Positions 1 through 12,122 of a DNA stretch of 64,000 nt are shown one piece after another (the first letter of the stretch is position 1; every line of letters starts with the position of its first letter). Below the pieces are notes generated by a model. That model was not told where the DNA came from, searched no databases, and saw only the letters and a program-made list of their open reading frames with translations. The stretch is from positions 36,069,623-36,133,622 of the forward strand of contig NC_135172.1 in NCBI RefSeq assembly GCF_041146795.1. Direction: 5' to 3'. This DNA is from Maylandia zebra (taxonomy: Eukaryota > Chordata > Actinopteri > Cichliformes > Cichlidae). A program made the translations under genes and the position numbers.

Positions 1-1254
1 GTACGAAGATGTCATGCTTGCATGGAATTCATCAGCAAATTACTCATTCAACACATTTTTGTTGTATGAAGTTAAAACTGCCGACTATGTCGAGCATCAT
101 CATGCACAACACCTTTTAATGACTGCATTAGACATGTGTTTGTTAGGCCTTTAGGTTAGATTTGAGACTTTAGAGAATGGAGCAAACATAATAAAAGAGT
201 CTTTTATAAAGTCAGTTGAAGACTGAATTATAAATTATGCTGTAGCACAAATGCACGAGTTTCACAATGATCCAGCGATTGAGGTGTGATAAATTTTACA
301 CATCAGCTGCATAACAACATTTCCCATGAAGCACAACCCAAGAATTAATACCATATCAGTCACCCTGAAGAAAACAGTGTTGACAAAACTCTAACGATTT
401 AGTTGAAGCGTGCCATGCCATGATGTGTTTAGAACGTCTCAACTTTTTTTTTTTTTTTTTTAACTGTGGCCATGACTGGATAAAATGTCTGTTGTAGTGT
501 GACCTCACCACTAGAAATCCTTCAGTAGCTTAAGAGACTTGCAGCTTGTTTTCTCTGCTCGTGCACTGCCAACTCTAACACAGCTATCTTTATTCTCTTG
601 CTGCTGGTCATGGTGAATAATGCCCTGACAAACTGCACTAACACTAAGAATGGTAACAAAACCTACTGATAGTACTGTACTAAGTGTGTTTGTGTCTCTA
701 CACAGTGGCCTATCATAACTGGAATTATGTGTTGAGTGAGAACAGCAAGTCTGCAAGCCGGGCATTTTGATTTTTTTTCGTAGAATAATGAATTGTACGA
801 ATTATAGCGTCAAACAGAAGAAGTTATAAACACACTGAATGAGTTGCTAGTGGTTGCAAATGTCAAGCCTTTATCCTTACACTGTAAACCAAAAGAGCTT
901 TCATGGATGTCTAAAGAAAAATATTGCGTTCGCAGCACTGCCAAACTTTTCTAAATGCACATGCTCTGGAAAATGATGATCAGTATATCACCAATTCAAA
1001 ACCAACAATCAATATTTAGCCATACTGTAAAAGAAATACTGTAGGATGTAAAATGCCTTAAAACACCAGCAGCTTTTGACCATGTGTTTGATGCATACGA
1101 CTCTGTTCAGTGGGGTGTTTAACCGTTATATTCTCTTTCGTAGTGTTTATCATAGCTGCAGTGACAACAAAAGCATATGGATTGAATGTAGTTGACATGC
1201 TTTACTCTTTACTATTATTATTATTGTATTGCTGTATGACACCATATCAATAAA
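1..1254 (+). other. Possible 3' UTR end of a gene lying left of the window
   Basis: No coding frame of note is visible here. The stretch is AT-rich, contains several ATTTA-like and T-rich motifs, and ends with an AATAAA at 1249-1254 followed within 30 bases by a G/T-rich stretch, the arrangement expected of a plus-strand poly(A) site. This would fit the tail of a long 3' UTR whose gene lies outside the window. The signal alone is weak, because AATAAA occurs often by chance in AT-rich DNA. Confidence 0.25.
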
Positions 1255-4200
1255 ACCTTGAAATAATTTTGGCTGCATGTGATTTCATTATGTCTCTTTA
1301 AAATGACGGGGAATGGTTTCCTACTGGAAGGTATGCAAAAGTTGAACGCAAAATATTTCTACTCACATAGTTGTCATTATTCATCTATGCACACATCATT
1401 CGTGTCTGTTTATGCACCCTATTGATGAACTGGATATTTCCTAATCTATGATCAATAACAAGCTCTTAAACACAGTCCTGATGGAAAGTCAGATTTTTTT
1501 TTCTGCGTAGCATTTTTAGTGGGAAAAAATGTTATAATTATGTCCAAGTTACACTTAAAATGTAGGCATTTAATACAAAATATATCAACAAATAATTTAA
1601 TAACTAACAAATAAGGCATTGCACAGGTCAAGACAAAGGAAATCAGAGGAAAAAACAAAACAACAAGTGACTGACAGATGAAAATCAGTTTTGAGGGTCA
1701 GTATTGTTTTATAAATATTTCTCTAGGGGAAAAAAAGACTGGCTGGCTGGAAAGCAATGTCACCTTGAAGCTTTTAAGAGGCCCAGGACCAGGAAGCTGT
1801 GCATCACAGAGATATGATGGATTACCTAAGGCTGTACTGTGCATTGACCCTTGAACCCCCAATCCCTGCCCCACACACTCACACAAACAGAGACCCAGAC
1901 CCTTTGACCTTGGAGTCTTTGGACCTCATGCATTGTCCTTAATTAGCCCATCTTGCCTTTTGCGCACTGATTGTGCGGGACAGCTTCAGCACCGCGTGTG
2001 CATGCATGATGCACATTGCAGTTCTTCAAAGATTTATACCTCTGCAATGCTGCTGAATGGAAGTCCTGAGGTGAAATACTGTAAAAGCCCTGTTACAAAA
2101 CAGCCCTCCCTCTGATTGCTTCAAACTTCAGGAGTGCTTCAACTTTCTATTTTGAGATGCACCTTAGCCACCCTGTCCCCACTTCATAACCGCCACAAAA
2201 AAGAAAAAAAAAAAAACCATAAGAGCTTTACGAGGCTATAAAAGAATGTGAAATATTGTACTACCTTCTATTGTGTAAAGGATTCTTGTGGAAACTGCGT
2301 CCAATCTGGGATTAATTTGAAATTTACTGCTGAATGCTATGAGAGCAGGTTGAGCCTGCACTCCCACTGCAATCTATAAGCATTGCAGTTGGCTGATTTC
2401 TCAAGTGTGTCATTTTTTAATGATTGAACACATGCTTATATTACCATACCTGCAGTGCTGTTTAAACTTTGTTTTACTGATTGTAATAAAATACAACAAA
2501 CTGAGCCAAAATACACAGAAAAACACAGTTCCTCCAGTGATTCCTTACATTTTATTATGGCATCACTGGTACACCAGTAATACATAGAGTTAAACTGTGA
2601 AAAGTTTAGGCACAGAAAGATTACATTCTCATCCATCATGCAGTACAATCAGGGAAGCATCTGATTGTGTCCAAATTCTTTATTTGTTTTAAAATACACA
2701 ATACATTGTTGCCATTGTTTATTAAAACATTATCACTTACATAACTCATGTGGTGAAGAACGTTGCTGTGAGCAAGGTAAAAAGTTTGATTCCCAGCTGC
2801 TCCGTATGATGCTAATGCCTGTAAGATGGTGCTGTTGAGTTTTTGTCTGAATGAATGAATGAGACTGTAAAACACTTATTAAATATAATGCTATGAAATG
2901 CAGACCATTTACCTTGAATAAACCCTTTCTCTGTGTTGAAAAATGTCTCTAGATGTCTCATACATCCTTTTACACACATCTACTCATCATTCAACCCTCT
3001 AATATAAAGTCATTTTAGGCTCTCCCTCTGAATTTTTTAATTTGAGAAGTATTACTAAATATTATATATACATATAGATCCCTCACTGACTGTGGCAACT
3101 CTTCTTATTCATGCCTTCATCTTTGCAATCTTGAAGAATAAAAGGGCCCGTGCTGAGGGAGAGGCATGTTTTATGTACTGTCTGGTGATTGCAGGGGTGT
3201 GGTGTGGGGTGGAAATGAGAATCAGGCTGTGCAGCAAGCGAGCTTTGCCCATAAATTTCACCAGTTTGTCAGCTTCTCTGGATCAAAGCCATTCCTCTTC
3301 ACTGGGCTGTGGTGTCAGCTCTGCAGGCATATTAAAGTCTGTATGCGTGTGACCTTTCACACAGAAATAGACATCCAGAAAACCAAAAATGACCAGCATT
3401 TCATTGACCTATTTATTTACAGTTTCTAAATACATCTGCTACAATGTGTACAGACAGAACTGTTTGTTTTATGGTTTAGTGTCGCAGGTAACGCAGTAAC
3501 ATCATCTGTTCTTGTGAGGTGAACACAAAAAGAAGACTCAGCGGCAAACTCACAATCTCCGTCTTTTCTCAGTCATTGCATTGGTTATCGTTCAATAAAA
3601 ATGGTGGATATGCACATACATCCCAGTTATTGTACCAGTAAACAAAGTGTTAATCTGAGTTAGTGCTGCTGTTGCCTTGGAATTTGTTGCTAGTGTCTTG
3701 CTGTGCTCCTGCAGCCTTAGGGAGTGACCGCTCTCAGAGAGACAGGATTCCTCTCGTCTAGACAGAATAGAGGCAAAGAGCATACAGATGAAAAACAAAT
3801 AAAAAAAAAAATGTGAATAAGACAAAGAAAATCAACAAATTCTTGAGCATAATTTTACCACATTTAGGATAATGGATCCTTGAGGTAGGTACCAATTGAG
3901 TGATCCTAAACTGTCTGTCAGCAACAATTAATTCATTAATTAGCAATTAATTAAACAACTTAATGTTCAGTGGAGAGATATATTTCAATTTTGCGTGAAA
4001 TGTAACAATTTTCCAGTCTGGCACAAAGTGCTGAATCATTCTGTGGTGCTCCCTGTTAACCAAGCCATGACTGTGTGTTCTCTCTCTCTTCGTCTGTGCT
4101 AATAATAGCAGAGACAGAGCCAACAGAGCCAGACAGCCAGACAGACAGGGTGAAGGAAAATGTTTTTCCCTGAACAAAGAGGAACGTCCAAGCTTTTTTT

Positions 4201-5141
4201 GACCTCACTTTCAGCTTCTGTGAGGATGGATGAGTGGTACTGGGACTGTTCAACATGAGACATATAATTACATTAAGTGCAAAGTCTGTTTCAGTAATCA
4301 GAAAATGGTAATCAGTAATCCAAAAACCTAAAATATATATCAATCAATGTTTATATTTTACACCTACCTGTGACAGAGTCTACATTCTGGCTAAATTACT
4401 AACTTCTTCTTGTATATAGACTGGACAGTTGTTCACCTTTTGAAGAAACCGATGATAGTGGATATAAGTAAGCCTATCCCTGCTGCTGTAGGGTGAGAGG
4501 TGGGGTATATGCTGGACAGGTTGCCAGTCTTACACAGGGTGGATAAGGATATATTGATATATGATATATTTTAAGATTTGCATCCTTTATCTTCAAGAGT
4601 ACTAGTGCTTGTTTGCTGAATATATTCCAAGGACACGCCCCTTTGAACACCACTCTACCTTTGTCTGGCTCATTTTTAAATTATATACGATGTACTGAAT
4701 AATTGCTGGTGTCTATATCTGACAGTAAAGGTATTTATACATTAAATACAACTCTATGAAAGCCTAATAAATCAAGCAATTACAACATCTCTTTTTATAT
4801 AATGTATGTATATACATAAAAGAAAGATGCAAAACCAAGACCAAATAAGATCGATTACATTTTCATAGCGGCTTTTCAAAATTCAAACCTTCCTACCTTT
4901 TTTTTGTTTTTGTTTTTTAGAAAGATGTTGTCTATCAAACAGCCAAAAATAACACACAATAAAAAGCAGTACACCGCGAGACTCGCCTTTCTACCCTTTC
5001 ATGTGAAATCTCTTTCTCTTTTCTTCAGGTGTGATTCATCACTTCCTTCAGTGATTAAAAGGATATAAGGAGAAAAAAAAGTTTCACAGATAAGACAGGA
5101 AAACTTGAGATGAAATGGTAAAATTTGTCTATCTTTAGCTT
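1255..5141. other. AT-rich stretch without a recognised gene; possible minus-strand 3' UTR
   Basis: No recognisable gene. If the candidate terminal exon at 5142-5294 is real, part of this stretch would be its 3' UTR on the minus strand. A minus-strand AATAAA (TTTATT on plus, about 3411-3416) with T/G-rich sequence beyond it could end that UTR. Short open frames on both strands are low-complexity or lack any family resemblance, so I leave them out. Confidence 0.3.
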
Positions 5142-5294
5142 TCAGGTGGCTGGATCAAAAGGCGGTGGAGGAGCAGGAAGGTACTTGGAGAAGCTGATGT
5201 GTGCATCATAAGTAGCTGAACTGAAGCTCTGCAGACTGCTACCGATGCTGCACTGGATGCACCTCAGGCACAAAATGTCACTGTGGAGATACAT
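5142..5294 (-). CDS. Candidate terminal coding exon of an unidentified minus-strand gene
   Basis: Read on the minus strand, a TAG splice-acceptor-like site (complement of 5295-5296) opens a frame of 50 codons ending in TGA at 5142-5144. The peptide has a Cys-rich start (LCLRCIQC), a Ser-rich middle (SSLQSFSSATYDAH) and a proline-rich end (KYLPAPPPPFDPAT). The codon choice looks coding: many codons end in C or G although the surrounding DNA is AT-rich. The Cys cluster and PPPP tail would fit the cytoplasmic end of a membrane or adaptor protein, but I recognise no family. I could not find upstream exons with confidence. It could also be a chance open frame. The frame begins with ATG, but as a terminal exon that Met need not be a start. 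Confidence 0.35.
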   Translation of the reverse strand: MYLHSDILCLRCIQCSIGSSLQSFSSATYDAHISFSKYLPAPPPPFDPAT

Positions 5295-8015
5295 CTAGTA
5301 AATAAATAAATAAGAAATGTGTATGCCCTTCAGAAATTTGAAACCACTTAGGAATATTTTTGAAAATCCTGAGATTTTGTTTACTGCTTTCTTACGACAA
5401 TTACGATGATGATCCTCTGGTTTCTATTAATATCAAATCAATATGTTCATAAAATTGTTGCCAATTTCAGAAATAATACTTCTCCTGGCAGCACCATTTT
5501 AGGGCTGCTTTACTGCATTTCCTGCATAATCATCACACAAAGGACCAATTCTAAGTACAAAGCAATTAATTATCTGCATTCTTTGGCCTTGTATAACACA
5601 GAAGAGTATATTTGCAACATTTTTAGACAAATGCACATCTCTGAAGAGTGTGCACAATGTTCCAGTGTCCTAAAATGTTCCCTCAGCTATTTATGAGGTA
5701 AGAGCTATGTGCTGCCGCCATCTAATCCATAATAGAGCAGCTGCGCCCTTACAGGGGCTTCATTCAATATCTATCCTACAGTGTATGACACAGCATTTAG
5801 AGAAAAAGAAAGGCAGAGAAATGCAACAAAGATGAAGTAAACCTGATGTTAAGAAGACCATCCTCGAGCCATAAGATCAGTCAGAGAAGTGAGGGTGTCA
5901 AATGGAATAGTTAATCATAAGAAGCTCAAAGCACGAGTGAGGACGATGCCTCTGATCAGTTTCAGATGAATCGTTTTTAGTGACTGTTGCTGAGAATTCT
6001 CTTTCTTACTTATCCGGGAGCTTTAAAGATATACTCAGATGGTCTGATCGGTTTAAAGTTTTCATAAAAGATGAAATTTTCTCAGAAATGTATTCTAGTT
6101 TTTTTTCCTCTTTCTTGTTTCTCAGCCATAGTGATGAAATATTAAAATGACATCATCAAAGTCGGGATATTGAATGCCTTCTTTAAATCTGGTTCAAAAA
6201 AAGAAAGGAAACAAAAAGAAAAGGCAAAGAAAACCATGAACATATTTCCAGAGGTAATATTAAAAGATGCACTTATTAAATCAGGTAGTTTAATAATAGC
6301 CTTTGCTTTGCATAATTGGGTCTCATCAGAGAGCATTGATTTCCTTTGCAGCTGAACAGGTGTGGAAATAGGGTCAGAAAGAGCAAATTTCTATCATTAA
6401 TCTTCAGGCTCTCTATCCAGAGGACTTAAGAAAACAGGACTGACTATATTATGGTCACCATTAATAACAGAACATCAGGAATATCTTAATAAAATGTCAC
6501 TATTACTGTATCTCTGTGTAGAAGTTACATATTATAAAGGCAAATCACATTAGAGATACATATCTTGGATGCATCTGAGATCATTTCCTCATTCATGCTC
6601 CCTTGAAAGTGAGTTTTATGCAAAGGATTACATGGTCAACTTATTGGTAAAATACAATTGGCAGCATAGAAGGTTTGAGTTGCTGTACAGTGCTTATGGA
6701 AACCAGAGGGATACGCAGAGAAACACTACTAGTAGTTATTTTTTAAACCAGCTTTTTGTTTTCCTAATATATAACTTGACTCAAAATTCAAATAAAAAAT
6801 ACTGAATAGTTCAGTTATTTCTTTCACAGCTCCCTCTAAAGTCTTGATATGTGGGAAAGGATTACTGTGTAACCTTGGGAAGCTCTCATAAGATTGATTT
6901 GTTTGTATTTTAATCTTTTCATTGCAGCTTTCTTACAGATCTGGTCAAATAGACATTTCTTACTTATTAAAACTGAAGCTGTAACTGTGGCTTTGACTTG
7001 TTTAATGAGGGTTTTGCATCTTAAACTCCCGTGATACAGCAGCTCTACTTAAAGAGTAAACATCATAAGGTGGTTTTTCTCTTTACCACACGATAGAACA
7101 GCTTTGAGGTTGTCTTCTTGTCCGGTATCACACTAAGAAGGACATTACTGTATGAGATATACATGAATCCTTACAGTGTCTCCGCAGTTTTGTAGGGATG
7201 TGCAACGGAGGAGGTAAACACATAAAAGGGACACAAAGGGACACTCTCCTCCCCCCACGAAACGCTGTGGAGCCTGAAGGCTGGCAGAGTAAAGATTACC
7301 TTTCTCCAGAGGCCAAATTATTGACAAATCTCCCATGCTCCACAGAGTACAGGCCTTTGCAGTCTTCAAACATGCAGGCACACACTGGGGAGCTTTGAGG
7401 TGGAGGCTGGGGGCTGGCTGAAAGATGCAGGTCTCGTCCCTAATCCTCTCAGTTCTCTGTTTCTACCATTCATCTATTAGGTGCAGGAATAATAGTGACA
7501 TGTGCCCTTAATGAGAGGTGAGGGTAAGATATTAGATTACCAGCTGATGCAAGCCGACCTTCCCCTAGCAATGACTGACTGAAACACTTATATGTAGGCA
7601 CACGAGTGTCCTCTACCATGCTCGTTTGCTAAAAAGCAGTAACACCTAATAGAGAATCCCTACACCAGACTGGAATCTGAAATTACTCTAGCTTATTTCT
7701 CTCTTGCAGTTCATCAAAATGCAAGGCACATCACTGCTGTTTAAAGCATGAAGGTCAGTCATGACTGAAAATGTCCCCCTGACAAAGTAAAATGCTTTAG
7801 GACAAGCAGAGAAAAATGATATGCACACATGATACAAACAGATTTTTTTCAAATATTTTCTGATGAGTTTGTCAGATCAAAATTGGTGTTGGCAGATTTT
7901 TTTTGTAACCATAAAACATAAAACTTGCTGGTGTGTTTTTTTAATCAGTAAACATTTTCAGTGGAGAAGAGCTACAAGATAACCCTACCAAAACAAAGTG
8001 ATTATACCGTATTGT
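5295..8015. other. Gene-free stretch
   Basis: AT-rich DNA with scattered short open frames that show no family resemblance. The plus-strand frame at 5406-5696 has no splice or start context and looks like chance. The segment about 7480-7560 has less simple sequence than its surroundings and contains homeodomain-like TTAAT and TTAGATTA cores, so it might be regulatory. That is only an impression. Confidence 0.3.
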
Positions 8016-8019
8016 TTAA

Positions 8020-8165
8020 TTTTGAGAAATAGGCTTATTTGCTTTCTTGCTTTGGGTTACATGAGAAGACAGCACTTTCATGTTTGTACTCTAAATATGA
8101 AGCCAGCAGGTTTACTTACAGTAGCTTAGCTTAGCATAAAGACTGGAAACAGTGACTCCATCCAC
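8020..8165 (+). repeat. Common fish interspersed repeat
   Basis: The stretch runs from a GAGAAATAGGCTTATTTGCT-like start through CTCTAAATATGAAGCC to a TTAGCTTAGCATAAAGACTG-like core. From memory this order of words (nearly 'GGGAAATATGCTTATTCGC', then 'TAAATATGAAGCTACAGCC', then 'AGCTTAGCATAAAGACTGG') is a high-copy repeat found across teleost genomes, probably a non-autonomous DNA element. Ends and target-site duplication were not resolved. A shorter relative of the 5' part sits near 16233-16300. Confidence 0.6.
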
Positions 8166-10250
8166 TCCAGCTTTTATGTCGAACACTGCAACGAACTTCT
8201 TCACCTCTTCATCTACTTTGTTTTCAGTTTTTGCATTTTCATTGGTTCTTTTTTAAAGCATATATATATATTGAATCCTGAGGTGTAAATCTCATTAGCA
8301 GTTTAGTCTGATATTCCATTCTCCTGTAGCTGAGTTCAGTAGTAAACAACATAATTTTTCTGTTTCTTCAAGCGTTAAAGGGAAGCACGGTCGGCTCTTA
8401 CAGAGCTGTCGCTGTATAGCTTGAGAGGAAATTTGCATATTTGCAAATTTGTTCAGCTTTCGCCTTTAATGCCGCTAGGTCCCTTTTAAATCTCTGTAGA
8501 GCAAACAGTGTTGTGAATGGAGTGGAAAAAACAAAAGACTTTCTCTGCACAATGATAAGAGGACTCTCAGAGTCAGATTTCTGTTTCAGTTTGACACAAA
8601 AAGACATTTCCTGTAAATATGTTGTTAGTTTTCTTCTCATCTTAACATTTAGGGGGGCTTGCCATGACATGCTTACCAAGTTTTTAATGTTACATACTGT
8701 CAGCCCTCACCCAGGTTACTCTTTGCATGTGATGTGTGGTTAGTTGGCATCATCACCTTAGTCTCCTAAGCCCATTTGAGCAGCAAAAGCTATTTCAACC
8801 TTGAAGGCTGCAAAGATGGATTTATGGACTGCTGCCGAGGCTTTCACTCTAACCTGCTAGCCACTGGTGAGTGCAGGGTGATTACAAGACATAATTCAAA
8901 ATCTCATCATTACGAAGGCAGCAAAGAATGGCTTCACGGTGTTATGATTTTATAACATTGTCATTCCACGTAGATGAAATGGCTAGCTTAAGTTAGCGGA
9001 GCGGTTGCTCTCTTAATAAAAACAGAGACAGTTAGTGGAAGACAATGGCTGTTTTCATTAATCAAATGTCGTCATTAATCAAAGACATTGCCTTACTGAT
9101 AGCGGTGGAGTGAGAGAAACCTCTGGACAGATGTTTTGTTGGATCATTGAGTCAATTAATGTTGGCACTGCTGCACAGACGGTGTGACAGATGTGAAAAA
9201 TACTACATGGCTGCACCAGAAATGAAGGGTCTTTCTATAGTGGGCATGTGTATAGAAAAACATTTTATTTATGACATGTTAGTTACTTTATTTTTGATGA
9301 AAGGTTTGACTATCTATGAACCATGAGCATCTTTATCTGCAGCCAGGCTGTGAAGGCAAAGCCTAATAGAAACCTGGAAATATACATATGAATCATGTTA
9401 AAAAATAAACTTTAAACTGTGTTTGGATTTAGATGGCATAAACACTCAGGTACAACTGATCAAAATAAGAGCATCGTATGTATGTTTGCATCTTTCTTCC
9501 TGTCTTCCTGTCTTTGTCTGTCTGCCTCATATTCTCACTGCCGTGTTGCAGGTTGCAGCTCCATAGATTTCAAATTCACAATGCACTGAACGCCAATACT
9601 TCAGCGCTCTTGGCTCCACCCTTACTGCTGCTCTTCATCAGCCTCACAAATACATGCAATCCCAAGGTACCCTGCCTCTAGGCCCACAATCTGTGTGCAT
9701 GGGTTTCTATGTGTGTGTGTGTACTTGGTGTGTGTGTACTCCTCCCTCCTCCCCCAATCCCACATCTCCCAAAGTGCTGACTGAAGCCATTCCCCACCTG
9801 CTGGCAGTCTGCCCAGACCCTGATATACTGTGTCACTGTACACATATAAACAACTATTGATCGGATAGAAAACAGCCAAAGTATTCCATTATCTTGGCAT
9901 GGCCATATTTAAAGATGTCAGCTCATGCTCAGCCTGAGGGACTTGAGATGCAGGACTCATTCAGGCAATGCTTCTGACCGGTAATCTGTTCAAATATTTA
10001 CCGGCCACAATTAAGTGGACACAAAAACATCCGGCTAAGTAGTGTGTAGGCATTCCTAGAAGTGTCTTTGTGTTGTATATGTGGTTGTGCTGGAGTGTGC
10101 GTGTGTGTGTACAAAGGCAGCTGACCTATAGTAATCAATGGCCCCATAATTAGTGAGACAATCGATGGAGCAGCATGAGCTATTAATTAAAAAGCAGTTT
10201 AGAGGCTTGTGTGGTCTCATTGTGTGTAGACTGAGAGAAAATACACACAC
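8166..10250. other. Gene-free stretch
   Basis: No coding gene recognised. Short frames at 8398-8743 and 9478-9879 overlap on opposite strands and show no domain or motif. The segment about 9890-10020 has balanced composition and could be a regulatory block, but nothing proves it. Confidence 0.3.
10110..10220. promoter_or_regulatory. Candidate conserved noncoding element
   Basis: A compact, non-repetitive block contains several transcription-factor-like cores close together: CAGCTGACC (E-box), TAATCAATGG (homeodomain/PBX-like), CATAATTAGTGAG, ACAATCGATGG and TATTAATTAAAAAG. Such mixtures of AT-rich homeodomain cores and E-boxes are typical of vertebrate developmental enhancers. Conservation cannot be seen from one genome, so this is an inference from composition. 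Confidence 0.25.
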
Positions 10251-10256
10251 AGACCA

Positions 10257-10401
10257 CTTTATTAGGAACATGCTGGAATCCAATACAGCAGTTCTACTGT
10301 AAATTCTATTTCTGGAAAGAATCTACAGTTTATTGCTTTACTTATTGGTTTGCATGTTTATTTTTGTGTGTAATGGCCTTTTTTAATGTTCCTAAAATAG
10401 A
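10257..10401. repeat. Possible short inverted-repeat (MITE-like) relic
   Basis: ACTTTATTAGGAACATGC at about 10257 is mirrored by TAATGTTCCTAAAATAG at about 10385-10401, giving imperfect inverted ends around 145 bases. The left end resembles the terminal repeat of a Tc1-like fish transposon (word CACTTTATTAGG). The target-site duplication is unclear. Weak evidence. Confidence 0.3.
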
Positions 10402-10675
10402 GAGCATATAAAGGGTGCTACACTGAGGCACATGTGTGTCCACTGGAGGTGGCCTAATACCCTACCACATGACCTATGCACCTTTGCATAAATGTTACTA
10501 CACGTCCTGGCAGCACAGATAGGTCTGTTTAGTTGTTAACACGCCATGCAAACAGTTTTAATTAGCACAGGAAGGAAAGCTCTGTGAAACAAAATGAAAA
10601 GTTATTGTAACTATATCGGGGTAGTTATTTGGCCAGTGCAAATATATGTTGTTTTTCTCTGTTTTAAAACTGGCT

Positions 10676-12112
10676 AGGACTAGTAGGAGGAGTTGGCCGT
10701 CCGACTGCGGTCTGGAGTGTGGAGCCTTCCTGCTGCTGCGGAGTCGGGGCGGTCTGCCTCCCCCCACCACAGGGAAAAGGGAAACACCACCTGGGTCTGG
10801 GTGCAGTTCCCCCCTCCAGGGGCGGGGGCACCTAGACCCGGTTTGTAGAGTACGCTTGGGGAGTGTGATCGTGTGTACAACGTCTCTTTATGTCTGTCTC
10901 CACGTTGGTTGAGTGTGGAGTAAGTGCATATGAGAGCATGAGGGTGGGAATGGATGTTTGTATCTGTGTGTGCCTGTATGTCTGTGTCTATATGTCAGGT
11001 TGGGTGTCAGGCGCCACCTCTCTGGGGACATCTCAGGCCCTCCAAGGTTTGGAGGCCTATCTCCCCCTACCACCACTTCCCCTGCCAGTGGCGGACCCCC
11101 TCAGACATCGGTGCGTTGGTGGTTCTTTGTGTCCGGGGATGGGCGTCCAGGTACACACCGGCTCACTCCTTGGCGGCCGCTTATCGGGGCCTGGAGCCTG
11201 GGGCTCGCTCGGGCCACTTCGGAGGTGGGGTGCCCCCGGCCTCTCGGCCTGGGGCTCGGTCACTCAGGCGCAGCTGGCTGCCGGCGGAGCTCACGGGCGC
11301 GTCACTGCAACTCCCCCTGGCTTCTGCTCCGCGGCTGCTGAGTGAGCCCTCATCTGGGACTCTCCTCAGCTCTTTCCGGGACAGTGGCGCAGCTGCCCCT
11401 CTGTTGGTCTTCCTTGGTCTCTTGTGTTCTGGGGGCCTCTGGATGTCTGGAGTTTTGATCTCCTCCACACCTGCTTCACGCCCTGGAGGACGGGGCTGTG
11501 GCCCCCCCACACCCTCTAGCAGATTATTACATGAAGGAACCTTTTAAAAAACAAAAAACAAGCGCGTCCATGCTCACAGGTGTACACACGGGTGATCACA
11601 CCCACAAACTACACCCTTTTTGGCTCCTACCTCAAAGCACACTGTGTTCTGTTGATCTTATGTGCTGCACAATAATGTTTAATATTTAGTATTTACTGTC
11701 ATATTCCCATATATCATTGTGATGTTGTTTATTCTATTACTCTTGTTCTCTTCTGCTTGCTTTCTTTTTTCTTTCTCAGCAGGTGATCCAGGTGATTGAT
11801 ATATGCATTTTTTTTCTCTCTGCCCGTTCTGTTGGTTTTTGTCTTTTGCCCTTCTCCCCCGTCCCTCTTCTCAGCTGTTTCTCTTTCCCTCTTTCTTTCT
11901 CCCCTTCTTTCCCCCAGTCAAGTCTGTCCCGTATTCAGTAAGTGAAAATAAAATAAACAATAAAAGGTGAATCAAATGGACCATTACGGCAAGGCTGGGA
12001 TGGTCAGTTTGGTAAAGTAAATCCGTTGGGCATCTTTCTTTGCCTTTAGACAACAATTCTGATGGCAAAAGAGCCAAACAGGACAGGCCAAAAAAAAAAA
12101 AAAAAAAAAAAA
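10676..12112 (+). mobile_element. 5'-truncated non-LTR retroelement with poly(A) tail and target-site duplication
   Basis: The sequence AAAACTGGCT occurs just before the element (10666-10675) and again just after its poly(A) tail (12113-12122, sharing the last As), a 10 bp target-site duplication expected from target-primed reverse transcription. The first 870 bases (about 10680-11520) are strikingly GC-rich with TGTGTG-type runs. The rest is pyrimidine-rich, then ends with AATAAA-like motifs (about 11950-11965) and about 25 As (about 12090-12112). Several overlapping open frames in the GC-rich part (for instance 10954-11547) show no reverse transcriptase motifs, so I treat them as products of composition. 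Probably the 3' part of a LINE, or a non-autonomous passenger. Confidence 0.7.
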
Positions 12113-12122
12113 AAAACTGGCT

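Noticed and set aside
10890-11547. 151-197 residue ORFs in the GC-rich block
   Set aside because: Open in many overlapping frames because GC-rich DNA lacks stops, with no domain and located inside a retroelement insertion.
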